Shown: positions 8,625 through 15,845, counted from the stretch's first letter. The stretch is 20,319 nucleotides of DNA from Spirochaetaceae bacterium (GCA_016342385.1 JAEINM010000016.1:1-20319); one strand, 5' to 3'. Numbers and translations are program-made. The notes: a model not told the origin generated them from the sequence alone.

Positions 8625-9296
8625 ATGAAAAAAACAATTTTATTGATCATACCGCTGTTAGCAGCGCTAATGTCTATATACAGTCAGGAAGTGACTGTCA
8701 AAGATGCCACAGGGCGGGTGGAGTATCAGATTCCCGGAGGGGACTGGAATCCTGTGGAGCGGGGAATAATCATTCCCGTTTCCGCCACAATATCAACGGG
8801 ATTTCAATCGAGAGCTGTACTGGAATCTCCCCGGTCGACTATAACCGTTCAGCCTCTGACCAGGCTGACAATCGATGAACTGCAATCCAGGAATACAGGA
8901 TCGCGGACCAGTTTATCTCTGCGAACCGGTAGAATATCTGCGGTTGTTAAGAAAAATGATAATGAACCGACAAGGTTTCAGGTGAAAAGTCCCATAGCCA
9001 CAGCGGCGGTCAGGGGGACAGAGTTCTCTTTTAACGGCTACCAGCTGACAGTGGAAGACGGACTGGTCGCCTTCAGTTCCGAAGGGGGGCGTATGATTAC
9101 TGTACCTCTGGGAAGCTCTTCTGAAATGCAGGAAGGGGGAGTCCCTCTTGAGGTTCTTGAAGCCATACTGCAGGAAATCTCGGTCAATCCCATCGCCGAT
9201 CCCAATGCCCTCAGGGATATTCTCATTCCTCTTCTGGAAGATACGGGTATAATCGACACTATTACAATTGATGATCTTGTGGTAACTGTTCAGTAG
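8625..9296 (+). CDS. Periplasmic FecR-domain protein
   Basis: A 223-residue exported protein. The signal peptide covers about residues 1-20 (LMSIYSQ, then EVTV). The FecR domain spans about 45-155, with its hallmark VKSPIATAAVRGTEFSF at 120-136. Classic FecR couples an outer-membrane receptor to a cytoplasmic sigma factor through a membrane anchor. Here there is no internal membrane helix and no adjacent sigma factor, so it resembles the free periplasmic FecR proteins found beside CHASE2 proteins and barrels. After residue 160 comes a helical, acidic tail (EVLEAILQEISVNPI and onwards). AGAGG precedes the ATG. It is the last gene of the four-gene operon, 21 nt after the barrel gene. Six consecutive G occur near 9085. 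Confidence 0.88.
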   Translation: MKKTILLIIPLLAALMSIYSQEVTVKDATGRVEYQIPGGDWNPVERGIIIPVSATISTGFQSRAVLESPRSTITVQPLTRLTIDELQSRNTGSRTSLSLRTGRISAVVKKNDNEPTRFQVKSPIATAAVRGTEFSFNGYQLTVEDGLVAFSSEGGRMITVPLGSSSEMQEGGVPLEVLEAILQEISVNPIADPNALRDILIPLLEDTGIIDTITIDDLVVTVQ

Positions 9297-9321
9297 GCAT
9301 GTTCGTCCGTTGAGACAGAAT

Positions 9322-9371
9322 AGGGGCTTTAATAGAAGCCATGATTGGACATTTGCGACAGCCCCTTTTTA
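9322..9371 (+). terminator. Candidate intrinsic terminator after the FecR operon
   Basis: AGGGGCT (9322-9328) pairs perfectly with AGCCCCT (9360-9366) and is followed directly by more T (CCCCTTTTTATTT). The position 25 bases after the FecR stop and before an independent ribosome binding site suits a terminator. The weak point is the loop of about 31 bases, much longer than usual. Confidence 0.5.
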
Positions 9372-9440
9372 TTTCCAGAACCCTATTTTTAATATTTGTT
9401 TCTGTGATATATTCTATAGGAAAAGATCAGGAGGCTTCGG

Positions 9441-9806
9441 GTGGACACAACCATTTATAGCGAAAACCAGTCAATTCTCAAATCAAAAGGCAAACTTGCC
9501 GCACGGGGAATACTGATTGTTCTATCGGAAAATTTTTTCGGACAGGTCTGTATTCTTGAAAAAGATACAACAGTTATAGGCCGCAGTGAAAGTGCTGATT
9601 TTGTAATTAAAGACAGTCTTATAAGCCGGGAGCACTGTATAATTGGGATTGATGAAGAACACCACTTCTATCTGGAAGATCTTCAATCAACCAATTCCAT
9701 ATCTCTTAATTCCAAAAAGCTGAAAAAGAGAAAATCATTGTATTACGGTGATAAAATCTGCCTTGGCGAAACAATATTGCGTTTCTTTCGAGAAGAATCC
9801 CTCTAA
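9441..9806 (+). CDS. Small FHA-domain protein
   Basis: A 121-residue cytoplasmic protein, essentially one forkhead-associated domain (about 28-118) with a short N-terminal tail. FHA domains bind phosphothreonine peptides and usually report Ser/Thr kinase activity. Visible motif residues are GRS (47-49), SREH (62-65) and STN (83-85). The Gly that normally follows the Asn is Ser here. The GTG start at 9441 has a perfect AGGAGG at 9429-9434 and 6-nt spacing. No Ser/Thr kinase or phosphatase is encoded nearby, so the partner is elsewhere. The tail contains two Thr (MDTT) and several Ser that could themselves be phosphorylated and bound; this is speculation. Confidence 0.9.
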   Translation: MDTTIYSENQSILKSKGKLAARGILIVLSENFFGQVCILEKDTTVIGRSESADFVIKDSLISREHCIIGIDEEHHFYLEDLQSTNSISLNSKKLKKRKSLYYGDKICLGETILRFFREESL

Positions 9807-9891
9807 TAATAACTTCACAAAAACCTTTGATACAGATATACTGTTTCTTCCTGATGAAAATCGGCATGATTATAGAATAAAGGTTTATTTA

Positions 9892-10551
9892 GTGGAAACA
9901 TATATATTTGATATCGACCATACTCTCATTAAAGGCGCCACAGGTATCTATTTTGTGAGAGAGGGATTGAAAAGAAATTTTTTTTCCCTATTCCAGTTGA
10001 TAAAAATACCTATTGTTCTCTTTAAGTACAGGCTTGGATTTCTCAAAGGCAGTATTGTGGAGAAAGAAGTAACCTTTATGAAAGGCCTGACTAAGGAAGT
10101 TCTGGAAGAGCTGGGAAATCAGGGATTTAAGAATTATGGAATGACATCCATATTTAGGGATGCGGAAATACTTATACGCGATCTCCAGAAAAATAACAAA
10201 AATATTATCCTGGCCACCTCATCTTTTGACTATTCTGTTAAACCTGTAGCCGATTTTTTCGGTATAGACGATGTTATCGCCAGTGCTTTTGAGTTTTCTG
10301 ACGGAATTTGTACCGGTTATATTGAGGGCCGGGCGGCATTTGGAGATTCTAAGAAGGAAAAAGTCTTAAAATATCTCAGAGAGAACAGTCTGGATATTAA
10401 GGATTGTATTTTCTATTCAGATTCTCATCACGATATTCCCCTGCTGGAATCAGTTGGTAAAGCCATTGTCGTGAATCCTGACATAAAACTGAGAATGAGA
10501 GCCAGGAAAGAAAACTGGGAAATCCTGAGATACAGGAAAACCCTATCCTAG
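9892..10551 (+). CDS. HAD-superfamily phosphatase, family IB (phosphoserine phosphatase-like)
   Basis: A 219-residue protein with all four HAD motifs: DIDHTL with nucleophile and acid Asp (about residues 7 and 9), the motif II Ser/Thr in ATSSF, a motif III Lys in SKKEKV, and DSHHD. The helical cap between motifs I and II (REGLKRNF onward) and the overall length fit subfamily IB, which includes phosphoserine phosphatase and uncharacterised relatives such as the CicA group. A conserved substrate cannot be deduced. The frame is open from 9748, but that would overlap the FHA gene by 59 bases and put motif I at residue 55. The GTG at 9892, with AAAGG about 9 nt before it, gives the usual spacing and is preferred. 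It lies 85 nt after the FHA gene. Confidence 0.87.
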   Translation: METYIFDIDHTLIKGATGIYFVREGLKRNFFSLFQLIKIPIVLFKYRLGFLKGSIVEKEVTFMKGLTKEVLEELGNQGFKNYGMTSIFRDAEILIRDLQKNNKNIILATSSFDYSVKPVADFFGIDDVIASAFEFSDGICTGYIEGRAAFGDSKKEKVLKYLRENSLDIKDCIFYSDSHHDIPLLESVGKAIVVNPDIKLRMRARKENWEILRYRKTLS

Positions 10552-10602
10552 TCTTTATTCTTTTGAATGAAATAGCTTTCCGGCACTTATTGTTTCATTA
10601 TG

Positions 10603-10623
10603 AATATGCATATTTTCTATAAA
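10603..10623 (+). promoter_or_regulatory. Palindrome beside a -10-like box before the histidine kinase
   Basis: AATATGCATATT (10603-10614) is a perfect 12-base palindrome. TATAAA (10618-10623) matches the sigma-70 -10 consensus in five of six positions and lies 35 bases before the kinase start. No good -35 hexamer is present at 16-18 bases, so an activator or repressor bound at the palindrome could control this promoter. Confidence 0.3.
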
Positions 10624-10658
10624 GAAAACTAGTTGGCGAGAATTTTAGGAGTCATTTT

Positions 10659-12302
10659 TTGGATTTTAAGACTAAGGCCCCCAATACAATTATCTCTGAT
10701 CTGCAAAGAGAGAACTCTAGCTTAATAAACAGAATCACAGAACTTGAGAACCAGTTAACCGAATTAAAAGAGAGTGAATCTATATATAAATCCCTTGTTG
10801 ATCTGATGCCTCAAAGGCTACTGAGAAAAGATAATGACGGCAGAATAACCTTTGCCAACAGAGCGTATCTGGATGAACTGGGTCTTTCTTTTGAAGAAGC
10901 ACAGGGAAAGTCCGATGAAGAACTTTTTCCTCCCCATTTCGTCGATATTTATAAAAATGCCGATGCTGAAGTTCATGACACACAGAATGTTGTTGATGTG
11001 GAAGAGGACCATTGGTTACTGAAGGAAAACCGAAGAATCCCGGTTCAGGTTGTAAAAGCTCCTATTTATAATGATGATGGTTCTGTTAAGGGTGTACAGG
11101 CTATTTTCTGGGATATCAGTACCAGGAAAAAAGCAGAGAATGAACTACAGCAGCTTCAGGATTATCTGTTTAATATTATCGAGTCGATGCCCAGTGTGCT
11201 GATTGGTGTCGATAAAGAATGCCGGGTCACTCAGTGGAACAGATCGGCAGAGAATCTTACGGGCATTCAGGCTGATGAGGCAAGAGGGGAAATGATTTCC
11301 CGGGTATTTCCTTCTCTGGCCTCGGATATGGATAAAATTGTTGAAAGTATAAAAACCTGTCAGGTGATGCATGAACAGAAAAAACGGCGTCATGACGGAT
11401 CTCAGGTGTATTACGAAGATCTGACGATCTTTCCGATTATTGCCGAGGAGATTGAAGGCGCTGTCATCCGCATAGATAATGTAACGGAAAAAATACGCCT
11501 GGAAGAAATGATGATCCAGAGTGATAAAATGCTCTCCATCGGGGGCTTGGCAGCCGGAATAGCTCATGAAATCAATAATCCACTTGCCGGGATGATACAG
11601 AGTGCAGCTGTCATTAGTAAGAGACTGACTGATCTTGATCTGCTTTCCAGCCAGAAAACAGCCCGGGAGATTGGTATAGAGCTGTCAGATATAAAAGCTT
11701 TTATGGAGAAAAGGGAGATTCCCCGTATGATTGAGAATATCGATCAGGCAGGTCAGAGGATAGCAGATATCGTACACAATATGCTCAGTTTTGCCCGAAA
11801 GAGTGATCTTCAATTTACCAGTGAAAATCTTAAATTGATTATTGAACAAACGATAGATCTCGCAGCCACAGATTATAATCTGAAGAAAAAATATGACTTT
11901 AAATCCATTTTAATCAAGAGAGAATACGATGAAAGTATTCCCCTAGTCCCCTGTGATAGAACAAAGATTCAGCAGGTTATTTTTAATCTCCTAGGCAATA
12001 GTTCTCAGGCATTGTTTAACGGAGGAACAGATAATCCTGAAATCTCTATCAGAGTCCGCTTGAATTCAGAAAAGGATATGGTGGAAATAGAAGTAGAAGA
12101 TAATGGCCCCGGAATAGATGAATTGGTTCAGAAGAGAATCTTTGAACCCTTTTATACAACGAAACCAGAAGGGGTCGGAACTGGACTGGGGTTGTCGATA
12201 TGTTATTATATTATAACAGAAAATCACAAAGGAGAGCTGCTGGTCCATAGTAAACCCGGCTCTGGAGCCAGGTTTGTTATCGTTTTACCTCTGGATGTTT
12301 AA
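10659..12302 (+). CDS. Orphan PAS-PAS sensor histidine kinase
   Basis: A 547-residue soluble kinase without membrane segments or signal peptide. Order: coiled coil (about 10-40), PAS domain 1 (42-157), PAS domain 2 (165-280), HisKA with the phosphoacceptor His303 in AAGIAHEINNPLAG, and the ATPase domain with N box (FNLLGN, 442-447), G1 (DNGPGID, 481-487), F box (EPFYTTK) and G2 (GVGTGLGLS, 505-513). The dimerisation domain has about 35 extra residues between the His-box helix and the second helix, as in some NtrB/AtoS-like kinases. TTG at 10659 is the start: AGGAG (10647-10651) lies 7 nt upstream and no nearby ATG is available. There is no response regulator in the window, so the partner is unknown. 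Its stop overlaps that of the convergent fumarase gene by 4 nt. The signal could be cytoplasmic redox, oxygen or a ligand. Confidence 0.93.
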   Translation: MDFKTKAPNTIISDLQRENSSLINRITELENQLTELKESESIYKSLVDLMPQRLLRKDNDGRITFANRAYLDELGLSFEEAQGKSDEELFPPHFVDIYKNADAEVHDTQNVVDVEEDHWLLKENRRIPVQVVKAPIYNDDGSVKGVQAIFWDISTRKKAENELQQLQDYLFNIIESMPSVLIGVDKECRVTQWNRSAENLTGIQADEARGEMISRVFPSLASDMDKIVESIKTCQVMHEQKKRRHDGSQVYYEDLTIFPIIAEEIEGAVIRIDNVTEKIRLEEMMIQSDKMLSIGGLAAGIAHEINNPLAGMIQSAAVISKRLTDLDLLSSQKTAREIGIELSDIKAFMEKREIPRMIENIDQAGQRIADIVHNMLSFARKSDLQFTSENLKLIIEQTIDLAATDYNLKKKYDFKSILIKREYDESIPLVPCDRTKIQQVIFNLLGNSSQALFNGGTDNPEISIRVRLNSEKDMVEIEVEDNGPGIDELVQKRIFEPFYTTKPEGVGTGLGLSICYYIITENHKGELLVHSKPGSGARFVIVLPLDV

Positions 12303-12823
12303 TCTTCGTCGTAAATATTTTCTCCCTTTGAATCAATGGCGACTACTACGGGAAAATCTTCCACTTCCAGTTTGTAAATTGCTTCGGGTCCCAGATCTTC
12401 AAAGGCTACCAGTTCATTCTTTTTGATTTTTCCCGCATAGAGAGCACCGCATCCGCCATAGGCATAAAAGTAGATCGCCTTATTGCGGATGACCGCATCG
12501 GTCACCTCCTGTGAACGGTTGCCCTTTCCGATCATCCCTTTTAGACCGTAATCGAGCAGCTCCGGAGCAAAGGGATCCATACGATAGGCCGTTGTGGGGC
12601 CGCAGGAGCCGATGATCTTTCCATCGGGAGTAGGTGCCGGACCCATATAGAATACAGTTTCTCCCCTCAGGTCAACAGGCAGCTTTTCCCCTTCCTTAAG
12701 CAGGGCAGATAGTCTCTGATGTGCCTGGTCCCTGGCACTGTAGAGTGTTCCTGTCAGGAAAACCTCGTCGCCTGTTTTAAGAGTATTGATTATTTCGTCG
12801 GTCAGCGGAAGTTTCACTCTCAT
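12299..12823 (-). CDS. Class I fumarate hydratase, beta subunit
   Basis: A 174-residue protein matching the C-terminal (beta) half of iron-sulfur fumarases, which form the swivelling domain that closes the active site. The segment MIGKGNRS (97-104) contains the KGxR motif used in substrate binding, and AYGGCGALYA (121-130) is also typical. With the alpha subunit it interconverts fumarate and L-malate. The ATG at 12823 overlaps the alpha stop (ATGA, 12820-12823), so the two are coupled. The related L-tartrate dehydratase beta subunit is the main alternative, and class I enzymes can be promiscuous; no tartrate genes are seen here. The gene ends inside the stop of the opposite histidine kinase gene. 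Confidence 0.93.
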   Translation of the reverse strand: MRVKLPLTDEIINTLKTGDEVFLTGTLYSARDQAHQRLSALLKEGEKLPVDLRGETVFYMGPAPTPDGKIIGSCGPTTAYRMDPFAPELLDYGLKGMIGKGNRSQEVTDAVIRNKAIYFYAYGGCGALYAGKIKKNELVAFEDLGPEAIYKLEVEDFPVVVAIDSKGENIYDED

Positions 12824-13680
12824 TTTAATTCCCCTTTGAATTCCACAATAGCTTTTCGGTCGGCCCAGCAGTTTACAGAAACAGCCACAGGAAGTCCGGC
12901 GATATGAGTTGCATATTTTTCAACTTTAACTCCCAGTGTTGTTATGGCTCCCCCGAGTCCTCCACCGCCTATACCCAGTTTATTGACTTCACTGTAGATA
13001 TCGCTTTCCAGTTGGGCGTAATAGGGATCGGGGTGGGAATCATCCAGTTCTCTGAGAAGTGCTTTTTTTGACAATTTCGCCGCATAATCCATGGTTCCTC
13101 CTATTCCGATTCCCAGTATGGAAGGGGGACAGGGCGATCCTCCGGCAGAGGTCACGATTTCAGCGATTGTGCTGATCACTTCATCCCGACCGGCTGTGGG
13201 TTTCAGCATGGCAATACGCGAGCAGTTTTCACTTCCGAATCCCTTGAGCATCAGGCTGATTTTCAGATCGGAACCTTTTGTCATTTCATGGTGAATCACT
13301 GCCGGTAGATTGGTTCCCGTATTTTTTCTGCCGTTGAGCGGGTCAGCGACGACGGATTTTCTGAAAAAAGCCTCTTCATAGGCATCTTTAACGGCATTGT
13401 TTATGACATCATCGATAAAGGCATCTTTAATCTCGACCTGATTTCCCATTTCCACGAAAACAACAACCATTCCCGTGTCCTGGCACATGGGCATATTTTC
13501 CTTTTCTGCTGTCTCCAGATTGAGGCTTATATGGCGCAGTACTTTTTCCGCCGGTCCCGTCTCCACTTCAATGGCATTTTTCAGAGCCCGTTTTACATCG
13601 GCCGGGAGTTTGACCCCCGTCTCTTTAATACCCTTTTTTATGGCCTGGTAAATCTCTGTGCTCTCAATAATATTTTTCAT
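12820..13680 (-). CDS. Class I fumarate hydratase, alpha subunit
   Basis: A 286-residue [4Fe-4S] subunit. The three cluster cysteines are visible in PMCQDTG (Cys66), ENCSRIA (Cys153) and SPCPPSI (Cys184), followed by the Gly-rich GIGIGGTMDYA. The cluster is oxygen-sensitive in this class, which fits an anaerobic or microaerobic host. The frame is also open from a TTG at 13686, but the ATG at 13680 is preferred because AAGG (13690-13687) lies 6 nt before it. A well-matched promoter sits about 40 bases upstream. Split alpha/beta fumarases are common in anaerobes, whereas the fused form is found in Escherichia coli. Tartrate dehydratase alpha is the alternative. Confidence 0.93.
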   Translation of the reverse strand: MKNIIESTEIYQAIKKGIKETGVKLPADVKRALKNAIEVETGPAEKVLRHISLNLETAEKENMPMCQDTGMVVVFVEMGNQVEIKDAFIDDVINNAVKDAYEEAFFRKSVVADPLNGRKNTGTNLPAVIHHEMTKGSDLKISLMLKGFGSENCSRIAMLKPTAGRDEVISTIAEIVTSAGGSPCPPSILGIGIGGTMDYAAKLSKKALLRELDDSHPDPYYAQLESDIYSEVNKLGIGGGGLGGAITTLGVKVEKYATHIAGLPVAVSVNCWADRKAIVEFKGELK

Positions 13681-13719
13681 AACCAACCTTTTTAAGATTC
13701 TGCTTCTCTAAAAAATATC

Positions 13720-13748
13720 ATTATAGTCAATTTCCATTAATCATTGAA
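13720..13748 (-). promoter_or_regulatory. Candidate sigma-70 promoter of the fumarase genes
   Basis: On the minus strand a perfect TATAAT (13725-13720) lies 17 bases after TTCAAT (13748-13743), a weak -35 with three matches. Transcription would start near 13713 and give a leader of about 33 bases before the ATG at 13680. Confidence 0.5.
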
Positions 13749-13775
13749 GAGAGCCGCAGATTTATAAGACAGAAG

Positions 13776-13800
13776 AATCCATACTGGAAAGTGATGGATT
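13776..13800. repeat. Hairpin with GGAA loop between the chemoreceptor and fumarase genes
   Basis: AATCCATACT (13776-13785) pairs with AGTGATGGATT (13790-13800) except for one bulged G, leaving a GGAA loop on the plus strand. A second, mutually exclusive pairing joins AGTGA (13790-13794) to TCACT (13806-13810). The structure lies upstream of the fumarase promoter and downstream of the chemoreceptor terminator. No T run follows it in either direction. Confidence 0.5.
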
Positions 13801-13810
13801 ATCTGTCACT

Positions 13811-13835
13811 AAAAAAAGTCCTTAAATAAAAAGAC
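13811..13835 (-). terminator. Intrinsic terminator of the chemoreceptor gene
   Basis: Read on the minus strand, GTCTTT (13835-13830) pairs with AAGGAC (13823-13818) across a six-base loop, with one G-U pair, and seven T follow (13817-13811). It begins 4 bases after the chemoreceptor stop codon. Confidence 0.7.
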
Positions 13836-13839
13836 CTGA

Positions 13840-15546
13840 TTAAAAGTTTGAAAAATCCTCATCGGAAAATGAAGGATTGACTGAGTCTTGAGAATTTATA
13901 CTTATTTCCTTTGTTTCTTGAAGGGTTGTCTTCTTTTGAGGAAGGAGTTTTACTGCTTTACTTTTTCTCCCGTCATTATCTATTTTAAAGTATGATATGG
14001 TTTCCTCCAGTATCTGTGCCTGTGCAGCCAGCTCTTCCGAGGTGCTGGCGATCTCCTCGGAGGCGCTAGAGTTCTGCTGGACGACCTCATTCAACTGCTG
14101 GAGGGCATTGTTGATCTGATCGGCTCCGGAGTTCTGTTCTATGCTCGATGCACTTATTTCCTGAATTAATTCCGCTGTTTTCTGGATATCCGGTACAAGC
14201 TGGTCCAGCATCGTACCGGCTTTCTCAGCCACACTCATGCTTGATGCTGAGAGTTCGGTAATTTCTCCGGCGGCTATCTGGCTTCGTTCCGCCAGTTTCC
14301 GCACTTCCGATGCAACGACGGCAAAGCCTTTGCCATGATCTCCAGCCCGGGCTGCCTCAATCGCAGCATTTAATGCCAGAAGATTGGTCTGTCTAGAAAT
14401 CTCTTCGATTATAGAAATTTTCCCGGAGATCTCTTTCATGGCCGTAACAGCCTCTTTAACGGCACTACCGCTTTCAAAGGCGTCTGTAGCCGCTTTTGAA
14501 GATATTTTTTCTGTCTGTTGAGAATTGTCCGTATTCTGCTGAATATTGGAGCTCATCTCCTCCATAGAGGCCGAGGTCTCTTCAACTGAAGCTGCCTGCT
14601 CTGTTGCTCCCTGAGACATTTCCTCAGCGGAGGAGCTGAGTTCCCGGCTACCCGTATTGACTGTATCTACGGATTCTTTGACCTCTCTCACGACTCTTTG
14701 CAGCTGTTCGACCATGTTTTTGATAGAGGCTAGAAGACTGGTTGTATTATTTCCTATTTCGAGTTTAACGGTCAGATCTCCTGAAGCAACTTTATTAGCT
14801 GCTTCTATTACGATCGAGGGATCTCCCCCCAGCTGCTTCAACACACTGGTGATAATATAGAATCCCATAAGTAATCCAAGTGCTAATGCTGCAATGGATA
14901 TGATTATGAGAAGGCGGATACCATTTTCCTCATCATGTTCCGCTGCCAGAGCCGATCTTTCGACATTGGATTGAAGCTGATGCAGTAAATCCGCAACTTC
15001 TTTGTCGATTTTATCTTCCAAAACTTCTATTTCCTCGGCAAGTACATGAGCTTCATGATTCTGTCTATTTTCTAGCAATACATATATTTCATGTACATGA
15101 GTTTCATATTCCTCGTGCTCGGCTTCAATGGCCATAATTGCTTCATCGACGAACCGGCCCTCTTCCCGGGCTCTTTCGGTCGTGGCTTCTTCCAGAATTT
15201 TCTCACCGAGCATTTCGGCTTCATGAAGTATTTCAGCAACTATCAGTGAGTGTTCATTAAATTCGCTCAGAGTGTTTTCAAAAAGAGGAATGGCATCACT
15301 GTCCGATTCCATTTCGGCTCCGTAGCGCACCATGCGTTCGAACCAGATGGCCTGTTCCAGCTGATTGATAGCTACATCGGTGACAAGATTGCTCAGAGGT
15401 ATATCTTCTTCGGCTATTTCTTTCAGTTCATCTCCGATACTCTGCATTCTTGTAATGCCAACAAGGGCAACGGTGGCTAGAAGAATAAGCAAGATGACAA
15501 GCATTCCGGAGATTTTTGTCTTTAATTTCATCGATTTTAAACTCAT
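13840..15546 (-). CDS. Methyl-accepting chemotaxis protein
   Basis: A 568-residue chemoreceptor: membrane helix 1 (about 13-33), periplasmic four-helix-type sensor (34-210), membrane helix 2 (211-233), HAMP (about 230-283) and a cytoplasmic signalling coiled coil. The CheA/CheW-binding tip includes EISRQTNLLALNAAIEAARA (382-401). Methylation regions with Glu/Gln-rich heptads flank it. The sensor is unusually acidic and carries nine His (99, 108, 144, 150, 152, 164, 167, 189, 204), including the HVH triplet at 150-152; metal or pH sensing is an inference. After the coil comes a flexible tail of about 45 residues ending DFSNF, which resembles the NWETF-type CheR/CheB tether. Start: ATG at 15546 with AAGGA 7 nt before. 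Monocistronic, with its own terminator. Confidence 0.95.
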   Translation of the reverse strand: MSLKSMKLKTKISGMLVILLILLATVALVGITRMQSIGDELKEIAEEDIPLSNLVTDVAINQLEQAIWFERMVRYGAEMESDSDAIPLFENTLSEFNEHSLIVAEILHEAEMLGEKILEEATTERAREEGRFVDEAIMAIEAEHEEYETHVHEIYVLLENRQNHEAHVLAEEIEVLEDKIDKEVADLLHQLQSNVERSALAAEHDEENGIRLLIIISIAALALGLLMGFYIITSVLKQLGGDPSIVIEAANKVASGDLTVKLEIGNNTTSLLASIKNMVEQLQRVVREVKESVDTVNTGSRELSSSAEEMSQGATEQAASVEETSASMEEMSSNIQQNTDNSQQTEKISSKAATDAFESGSAVKEAVTAMKEISGKISIIEEISRQTNLLALNAAIEAARAGDHGKGFAVVASEVRKLAERSQIAAGEITELSASSMSVAEKAGTMLDQLVPDIQKTAELIQEISASSIEQNSGADQINNALQQLNEVVQQNSSASEEIASTSEELAAQAQILEETISYFKIDNDGRKSKAVKLLPQKKTTLQETKEISINSQDSVNPSFSDEDFSNF

Positions 15547-15578
15547 TATTTATTCCTTTTTAAGTGGGCAATGTGCTC

Positions 15579-15594
15579 TACCACGATTGTGCCA
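15579..15594 (-). promoter_or_regulatory. Possible sigma-54-like element before the chemoreceptor
   Basis: On the minus strand TGGCAC, five bases, then TGGTA. The -24 half matches the consensus exactly and the spacing is right, but the -12 half departs from TTGCA at two positions. Its start point would fall near 15567, just before the ribosome binding site. Confidence 0.25.
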
Positions 15595-15614
15595 AGTTTG
15601 TAGTTTCTGCATAT

Positions 15615-15643
15615 AGTTTAGAATATGAATAGATAGGAGTCAA
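15615..15643 (-). promoter_or_regulatory. Candidate sigma-70 promoter of the chemoreceptor gene
   Basis: On the minus strand TTGACT (15643-15638, five of six matches) and TAAACT (15620-15615, four of six) are separated by exactly 17 bases. The leader would be about 60 bases and would contain the sigma-54-like sequence. Confidence 0.45.
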
Positions 15644-15659
15644 ATTCCTGGAGAGATTA

Positions 15660-15785
15660 AGAGAAACATGATTGTTCAAGGCAGTCATAGGGTTTATACC
15701 CATGTCTTTGATCCTGATAATGGACAAGGCCCATGATCATAGAGAAATGGAGTCTCTCGGTACTCATAAGAGTTGTTATTTTTTT
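15660..15785 (+). other. Structured non-coding stretch, possible small RNA
   Basis: No credible gene lies between 15547 and 15845. The part beyond the chemoreceptor promoter holds several short inverted repeats: CAT-A-GGGT/ACCC-ATG (15686-15704, one bulge), AGAGA/TCTCT (about 15741-15757), and ACTC-ATAA-GAGT (15762-15773) followed shortly by seven T (15779-15785). On the plus strand the last could end a small transcript, but its stem is only four base pairs and no convincing promoter is seen. Confidence 0.2.
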
Positions 15786-15845
15786 CAGCCTGGGTCATAC
15801 ATTCTTATGAAAGAAACGATGCTTTGGAAATGTGATGTCCTTTTT

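Noticed and set aside
9748..9891. N-terminal extension of the family IB HAD protein to the ATG at 9748
   Set aside because: It would overlap the FHA gene by 59 bases and place the DxD motif at residue 55 rather than near residue 7; the GTG at 9892 fits the family.
10580..10598. GGCAC followed by TTG as a sigma-54 promoter of the kinase
   Set aside because: The distance between the two conserved dinucleotides is eight bases rather than ten.
11145..11567. A 140-codon minus-strand open frame
   Set aside because: It is antisense to the second PAS domain and His box of the kinase; composition is that of a mirrored frame.
13681..13686. TTG start of fumarase alpha at 13686
   Set aside because: The ribosome binding site at 13690-13687 is spaced for the ATG at 13680 and would be almost in contact with the TTG.
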